From the NCBI GenBank assembly GCA_004195335.1, contig SDWK01000203.1, forward strand, positions 1-9,403: 9,403 nt of DNA, read 5' to 3'. A program made the position numbers and the translations under genes. This stretch comes from Shewanella sp. (lineage in GTDB: Bacteria; Pseudomonadota; Gammaproteobacteria; Enterobacterales; Shewanellaceae). The stretch's first letter is position 1, and each line of letters begins with the position of its first letter. Below are positions 5,454-9,403 of the stretch, piece after piece. The notes under the pieces are model-generated. The model worked only from the letters and a program-made list of their open reading frames with translations, did not search any database and was not told where the DNA came from.

Positions 5454-6632
5454 ATGGCCATTGCAGAAAGAATCAAGCATCTGATGAAAAATTACTCAAC
5501 GTTACGAGACGTTGATAATGGTTTGTTCCTACCAAAGGATGTCTTCCGCCGGATCATTAATCGGGAACACGAGCGGGCAAACCGGACGGGAGATGTTTTT
5601 TCTCTGGTGGTATTCGTGCTGTCCAAGAGTAGGGAAGGGCAAGATGCCCCCAAGCTTCTGGCCGAGACTATCGCTTCTCGAGTACGATCGATAGATGCCG
5701 TCGGCTGGCTTGATTCGCAACATATCGGCATTTTGTTGCCTGAAACGAATTATGCTGGCGCATGTCATTTTACGGATAAAATCTGTCATGAAATACTCCA
5801 TATTCGACGCCCTCCAGAATTCGAAATCATTACCTATCCTTCCGACAAGTTGGCAGATCCGGATAAGATAGATCCGTATGTGTTCTCAGGGAAATCTGAG
5901 AATAAACAAACGCGAGCGCCTCTCAGGGGTGGATGGCGTTTCAATCAATCATCGAGAAATGTCGATTATGTGTTTTGCCCGACAGGGTGGGTCCTGAAGA
6001 AGGGCCTCGATTTTTTTGGTGCAGGTGTTTGCCTGTTGGTTTTTTCCCCTTTCTTTTTAGCCGTTTCGATCATCATCAAGGTTGTCTCGCCTGGGCCAGT
6101 TTTATATAGGCAACAGCGGATTGGTTATGCTGGCCAACCGTTTACATTCTTGAAATTTCGGACTATGTGCCAAGGCGCAGATACGAATGGTCATCAGGCT
6201 CACCTTGCCCAGCTAATTAAGGCTGAATCATCAGATGCACCAATGGCCAAGCTGGATCACGATCCGCAGATCATTGTTTTTGGGAATTGGCTCCGTAAGT
6301 CATGTCTGGATGAGCTTCCACAATTGATCAATGTGTTGCGTGGAGAAATGAGCCTGGTCGGACCTCGCCCGCCAATCCCCTATGAAGTGAAGGAATATCT
6401 TTCTTGGCATAGGGGGCGATTTGACGCCATTCCGGGTATGACTGGCCTGTGGCAGGTCAGTGGTAAGAACAAGCTTTCTTTCAGTGAAATGGTGAGATTG
6501 GATATTCGCTACGTTAGAGAGCGTTCATTGTGGCTGGACGGCAAGATTCTGTTCCGGACTCCGTTGGCCATCTTGGGGCAAATCAGGGAGAGTCTGCAAA
6601 GCAAGAATCCAAACATTGAGGAAGGGGCATGA
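5454..6632 (+). CDS. Priming polyprenyl-phosphate sugar-phosphate transferase with N-terminal degenerate GGDEF-like domain
   Basis: This enzyme transfers a sugar phosphate from a nucleotide sugar to undecaprenyl phosphate and so starts each repeat unit at the inner membrane. Residues from about 179 to 375 are a bacterial sugar transferase (PglC/WbaP) domain. It has a re-entrant hydrophobic helix (186-209), SPGPVLYRQQRIG (212-224), FLKFRTM (232-238), the catalytic Asp-Glu pair in LDELPQL (D286, E287), SLVGPRP (300-306) and PGMTGLWQVSG (327-337). The four-TM N-terminus of WbaP is absent. Instead residues 24-118 resemble a nucleotide-cyclase/GGDEF fold (LFLPKDVFRRI, REHERANRTG, RSIDAVGWLDSQH, IGILLPET). 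The GGDEF site itself reads DSQHI (87-91), so cyclase activity is not expected. An RxxD (R78, D81) remains five residues before it. A very strong Shine-Dalgarno, TAGGAGGGGAGG (5435-5446), precedes the ATG. Confidence 0.9.
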   Translation: MAIAERIKHLMKNYSTLRDVDNGLFLPKDVFRRIINREHERANRTGDVFSLVVFVLSKSREGQDAPKLLAETIASRVRSIDAVGWLDSQHIGILLPETNYAGACHFTDKICHEILHIRRPPEFEIITYPSDKLADPDKIDPYVFSGKSENKQTRAPLRGGWRFNQSSRNVDYVFCPTGWVLKKGLDFFGAGVCLLVFSPFFLAVSIIIKVVSPGPVLYRQQRIGYAGQPFTFLKFRTMCQGADTNGHQAHLAQLIKAESSDAPMAKLDHDPQIIVFGNWLRKSCLDELPQLINVLRGEMSLVGPRPPIPYEVKEYLSWHRGRFDAIPGMTGLWQVSGKNKLSFSEMVRLDIRYVRERSLWLDGKILFRTPLAILGQIRESLQSKNPNIEEGA

Positions 6633-7654
6633 GAATGTTGAACGTAGCGGTCATAGGTTGCGGTTACTGGGGGCCGAATTTGGTGCGTAATTTTAACTCA
6701 TTATCCGAATGTGATGTAACGACTGTCTGCGATTCCAGCAAGGATCGGCTGGCGCATATGCAAAAGTTATATCCATACATAAAAACTGTATCCGCGGCGG
6801 ATGAAATCTTCAACGATAAAAATATTGATGCCGTGGCGATAGCGACGCCAGTTAAATTTCATTATGAACTAGCAATGAAGAGTCTTCGGGCGGGAAAGCA
6901 CACTTTTATAGAAAAGCCTATGGCTTCATCCGTTGCAGAGTGCAGAGAGTTATTGGGTCTTGCTCTTGAGGAAAATCTGACCCTTATGGTCGGGCATACC
7001 TTTATTTATTCCCCTCCTGTCAGAAAGATTAGGGAATTGGTGGAGGCGGGTGATCTCGGGGGGATTCAATATGTCAGTTCGCGCCGCTTAAACCTGGGGC
7101 TCTATCAGAAGGACATCAATGTCGCTTGGGACCTTGCCCCCCATGACATTTCGATCATTTTACACGTGTTAAACGATACACCTGTATCGGTCAATTGCCA
7201 GGGGAAGGCACACGTTTCCATGGGCGTTGAGGATGTGTGCAATATGACGATCAACTTTGCCAATGGTGGTTTTTGCACTATTCAAAGTAGCTGGCTTGAT
7301 CCAAACAAAATTAGAGAAATGACCTTTGTTGGTGAGAAGAAAATGCTTGTTTATAACGATCTAGAACCAATAGAAAAGATTAAAGTATATGATAAGAGAG
7401 TAGAAAAACCTCCTCATTATGATACTTTCGCGGATTTTCATTATTCTTATCATTATGGTGACATGTATTCACCGTACTTGAAACAATTTGAACCTTTAAA
7501 AGAAGAATGTCAGCACTTTCTGGACTGTATAAAAACAAATTGCAAGTCGCTTACAGGTGGCCTGGAAGGGTTGAAGGTTGTCCAGATACTTACTGCTGCA
7601 TCAGAATCTCTAAGACAAAATGGGGTAGCTGTCTCGCTTGGTGATTTGGGATGA
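6629..7654 (+). CDS. Gfo/Idh/MocA-family NAD(P)-dependent nucleotide-sugar dehydrogenase (WbpB/WlbA-like)
   Basis: The 341-residue protein has the family layout. The N-terminal Rossmann fold has VIGCGYWGPN (8-17), a DAVAIATP segment (67-74) and the EKP motif (95-97) with the catalytic-site lysine K96. The C-terminal alpha/beta domain carries WDLAPHD (167-173), whose Asp and His sit at the substrate-binding position. It is expected to oxidise C3 of a UDP-N-acetylhexosaminuronate-type sugar, giving a 3-keto product for the aminotransferase. This assignment rests on the adjacent acetyltransferase and aminotransferase genes, which form the WbpB-WbpD-WbpE set of UDP-2,3-diacetamido-uronic acid synthesis. 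The UDP-sugar 6-dehydrogenase (WbpA) is not in the window. The ATG overlaps the previous stop (ATGA). A second in-frame ATG at 6635 is possible. The exact sugar is uncertain. Confidence 0.87.
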   Translation: MRMLNVAVIGCGYWGPNLVRNFNSLSECDVTTVCDSSKDRLAHMQKLYPYIKTVSAADEIFNDKNIDAVAIATPVKFHYELAMKSLRAGKHTFIEKPMASSVAECRELLGLALEENLTLMVGHTFIYSPPVRKIRELVEAGDLGGIQYVSSRRLNLGLYQKDINVAWDLAPHDISIILHVLNDTPVSVNCQGKAHVSMGVEDVCNMTINFANGGFCTIQSSWLDPNKIREMTFVGEKKMLVYNDLEPIEKIKVYDKRVEKPPHYDTFADFHYSYHYGDMYSPYLKQFEPLKEECQHFLDCIKTNCKSLTGGLEGLKVVQILTAASESLRQNGVAVSLGDLG

Positions 7655-7662
7655 CACTTAAG

Positions 7663-7669
7663 AGGAGGT
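7663..7669 (+). promoter_or_regulatory. Ribosome binding site deciding the GTG start of the acetyltransferase
   Basis: AGGAGGT lies six bases before GTG at 7676. No in-frame ATG with comparable support occurs upstream, and the frame before it would run into the end of the dehydrogenase gene. This makes the GTG start well supported. Confidence 0.75.
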
Positions 7670-7675
7670 TTTGTT

Positions 7676-8188
7676 GTGAAGTCGATTGCTCCGGATGTTG
7701 AACTAGGTAGCGGTGTTAAGATATATGACTTTGTGAATTTGTATGGATGCCAAATAGGCGATAACACAAGAATAGGGACATTTGTTGAAATACAGAGGGG
7801 GGCCGTCATTGGTAAAAACTGTAAAGTTTCCAGCCATACTTTTATTTGTGAAGGAGTGGTTATAGAGGATGGTGTCTTTGTCGGTCATAATGTGACTTTT
7901 ATCAATGACCGGTACCCTCGCTCCACCACAGATAATGGAGAACTGCAAACCGAAACAGATTGGGTCTGTGTGCCCACCTTGATACAGCGCGGGGCCTCTA
8001 TTGGTTCCAGTGCGACCCTTTTGTGTGGGGTTACGGTCGGAGAGAACGCAATTGTTGGTGCAGGAAGCGTGGTAACAAGAGACGTCCCCGCAAATACCGT
8101 TGTCGCTGGAAATCCGGCCAGAATTTTAAACAAAACTAAGGGGGAGAATTATGAAAGTCCCGTTCATGAATCTCAGAGCACTGCATGA
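7676..8188 (+). CDS. wbpD: Left-handed beta-helix sugar N-acetyltransferase (WbpD/WlbB-like)
   Basis: The 170-residue protein consists of hexapeptide repeats with I/V/L every six residues (for example [31 protein letters not shown]). This is the LbH trimer fold that uses acetyl-CoA. The [13 protein letters not shown] segment (70-82) is typical of WbpD/WlbB enzymes, which acetylate the 3-amino group of UDP-2-acetamido-3-amino-uronic acid; His71 is a candidate catalytic or substrate-contact residue. The end VAGNPARIL (143-151) is the standard close of such domains. The last 19 residues form an unrelated polar tail encoded partly within the next gene, since the two overlap by 38 bases. It starts at GTG 21 bases after the dehydrogenase. 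The wbpD name is given by similarity and context; a related 3- or 4-N-acetyltransferase is the alternative. Confidence 0.88.
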   Translation: MKSIAPDVELGSGVKIYDFVNLYGCQIGDNTRIGTFVEIQRGAVIGKNCKVSSHTFICEGVVIEDGVFVGHNVTFINDRYPRSTTDNGELQTETDWVCVPTLIQRGASIGSSATLLCGVTVGENAIVGAGSVVTRDVPANTVVAGNPARILNKTKGENYESPVHESQSTA

Positions 8189-9002
8189 ACCAATAAATGA
8201 TGACATACAGGATGCCATCAAAGAAGTAATCGATCGTTGTGCCTTTGCTGGCGGACCTTTTGTCGAAACCTTTGAACGGCAGTTTGCCGCATTTTGCCAG
8301 TGCAAATATAGCGTCGGTGTGGGAAGTGGTACTGAAGCTCTCTGGATGGCCTTGCTGGCGCTCGGGGTAGGAGCGGGGGATGAAGTTATCACCGTCCCCA
8401 ATACCTTTATTGCCACAGCCGAGGCTATCAGTTTTTGCGGAGCAACGCCGGTCTTTGTCGACATTGATGAGCACAGCTATACGATTGATAGCGGACTGAT
8501 AGAGGGGGCCATCACGTCTCGAACAAGGGCGATTATTCCTGTTCACCTGTTTGGCCAGATGGCTGATATGGATTCCATTATGGCCATCGCCAAAAAGCAT
8601 GGGCTGTTTGTTGTTGAAGATGCCTGTCAGGCGCACGGTGCAGAATATAAACAAAGAGCGGCAGGCTCGATTGGAGATGTCGGCTGCTTCAGTTTTTATC
8701 CAGGCAAGAATCTTGGCGCATTTGGTGAGGCCCACAATCAACATGTTTATCACATTTATTCTGTACGGGTGCCAAACCGGTCAAAATTCATGGCCATATT
8801 GGAAAGGGGAGGTGTTTCATGTGGGATCCATTATCCATTTCCAGTGCATACGCAAAAAGCTTATGTGGGGTTGGGAAAGGTACAGGGGAGTTTTCCCGTT
8901 GCTGAAAAATGTGCAAGGGAATTTGTTTCTTTGCCCATGTGTCCAAAGTTGAGTGTAGAGCAGGTTGAATACGTGTCGCATCAGGTCCGGGGAGCTTTGT
9001 GA
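8151..9002 (+). CDS. DegT/DnrJ/EryC1 (WbpE-like) PLP aminotransferase with an internal in-frame deletion
   Basis: This is a nucleotide-sugar aminotransferase expected to convert a 3-keto sugar to the 3-amino sugar with glutamate as donor. The first 194 residues are complete: KVPFMNLRA start, [21 protein letters not shown] (59-69), [11 protein letters not shown] (83-93), VHLFGQ (131-136), [10 protein letters not shown] (155-164; D157 contacts the PLP ring nitrogen) and [15 protein letters not shown] (180-194) with the PLP lysine K186. The protein then jumps directly to [13 protein letters not shown], the start of the small C-terminal domain, which ends normally ([16 protein letters not shown]). 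Family members have about 360-370 residues; this has 283. The missing 80-90 residues normally hold the GAVVT strand, the RMLRxHGQ helix and the GxNGRMDxxQAA motif. Activity is doubtful. GGGGAG at 8141-8146 supports the ATG inside the acetyltransferase gene. Confidence 0.87.
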   Translation: MKVPFMNLRALHEPINDDIQDAIKEVIDRCAFAGGPFVETFERQFAAFCQCKYSVGVGSGTEALWMALLALGVGAGDEVITVPNTFIATAEAISFCGATPVFVDIDEHSYTIDSGLIEGAITSRTRAIIPVHLFGQMADMDSIMAIAKKHGLFVVEDACQAHGAEYKQRAAGSIGDVGCFSFYPGKNLGAFGEAHNQHVYHIYSVRVPNRSKFMAILERGGVSCGIHYPFPVHTQKAYVGLGKVQGSFPVAEKCAREFVSLPMCPKLSVEQVEYVSHQVRGAL

Positions 9003-9027
9003 AGTGAATACGGGGGAGTCCATGGGG

Positions 9028-9403
9028 ATGCGCTGCGTAGTTCTTAATCCGCTGAATGTCGAAAACTGGGATGAGCTTTTATTGCAGCACCCGGATGCAA
9101 CTTTTTTTCATACTCAATGTTGGGCAAAGGTGCTGAGCGAAACCTATGGTTATGAGCCGAAATACTTTTCAATTATTAATAATGCTGGACTGTGTTTTTT
9201 GCTTCCAATGATGGAGATAGATAGCATTTTTACCGGGCGCCGAGGAGTATCTCTCCCTTTTTCTGATTATTGTGAACCAATGATCGTGTCTAGGGATATC
9301 TCCTTTCGGGAGATCCAAAATTATTTGGTTGAATTTGGGGCTAGGGCCGGTTGGAAATTTATAGAAATAAGGGGTGGGTGGGATTTTGTTCAGGGTCCAT
9401 CAT
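9028..9403 (+). CDS. FemAB/GNAT-like protein, N-terminal part (3' partial)
   Basis: An open frame runs to the window edge for 125 codons. The peptide has TFFHTQCWAKVL (25-36), TYGYEP, a FLLPMME segment and GRRGVSLPFSDYCEPM. These are hallmarks of the FemAB-related acyl/aminoacyl transferases found in EPS and exosortase-associated loci (acyl-CoA N-acyltransferase fold). No membrane span or signal peptide is visible, so it should be cytoplasmic, perhaps acylating or aminoacylating a sugar or lipid-linked intermediate; the substrate is unknown. ATG at 9028 is chosen because GGGGGAG (9012-9018) lies nine bases upstream. GTG at 9004 (with GGGGAG at 8989-8994) and ATG at 9022 are in frame and remain possible. 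It follows the aminotransferase stop by 25 bases, in the same operon. Confidence 0.82.
   Translation, partial: MRCVVLNPLNVENWDELLLQHPDATFFHTQCWAKVLSETYGYEPKYFSIINNAGLCFLLPMMEIDSIFTGRRGVSLPFSDYCEPMIVSRDISFREIQNYLVEFGARAGWKFIEIRGGWDFVQGPS

Noticed and set aside
8136..8753. Minus-strand open frame of 205 codons
   Set aside because: It lies entirely antisense to the aminotransferase, whose motifs are unambiguous. Its translation is cysteine-rich and shows no domain.

Overview
The window is the 5' part of an exopolysaccharide (EPS) assembly locus from a Gram-negative bacterium. An outer-membrane polysaccharide-export lipoprotein with a clear lipobox fixes the Gram-negative assignment. The mix of families (split Wzc-type system, ExeA-like ATPase, FemAB-like protein, WbpB/D/E-type sugar genes) would fit Desulfobacterota or a gamma/betaproteobacterium, but the sequence alone does not decide this. 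All recognisable genes lie on the plus strand, packed with short gaps or overlaps. No insertion sequence, tRNA, rRNA or CRISPR array was seen.

Layout: (i) 2-103 is the last 33 codons of a LuxR/CsgD-type HTH regulator entering from the left. (ii) 104-381 is a non-coding stretch with three closely spaced dyads. (iii) 382-714 encodes a small stand-alone PilZ protein with intact c-di-GMP-binding motifs. (iv) 798-5437 holds the export machinery: Wza-like lipoprotein, GumC/Wzc-like chain-length protein, a membrane-anchored AAA ATPase with a periplasmic LysM-like tail, and a CpsD/CapB-type tyrosine kinase whose Walker A lysine is missing. (v) 5454-6632 is the priming sugar-phosphate transferase, fused to an N-terminal degenerate GGDEF-like domain. 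(vi) 6629-9002 is a WbpB/WbpD/WbpE-like trio (NAD-dependent sugar dehydrogenase, beta-helix N-acetyltransferase, PLP aminotransferase) expected to make a 3-acetamido nucleotide sugar. The aminotransferase lacks about 80-90 residues in frame. (vii) 9028-9403 is the start of a FemAB/GNAT-like protein cut by the window edge.

Inferred working model: the priming enzyme loads the first sugar phosphate on undecaprenyl phosphate, the WbpBDE trio supplies a diacetamido sugar, and the Wza/Wzc-like proteins control length and export. Two points suggest c-di-GMP input: the PilZ protein at the operon head, and a preserved RxxD (I-site-like) motif in the degenerate GGDEF-like domain of the priming enzyme. 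Polymerase, flippase and further glycosyltransferases are not in this window and should lie downstream.
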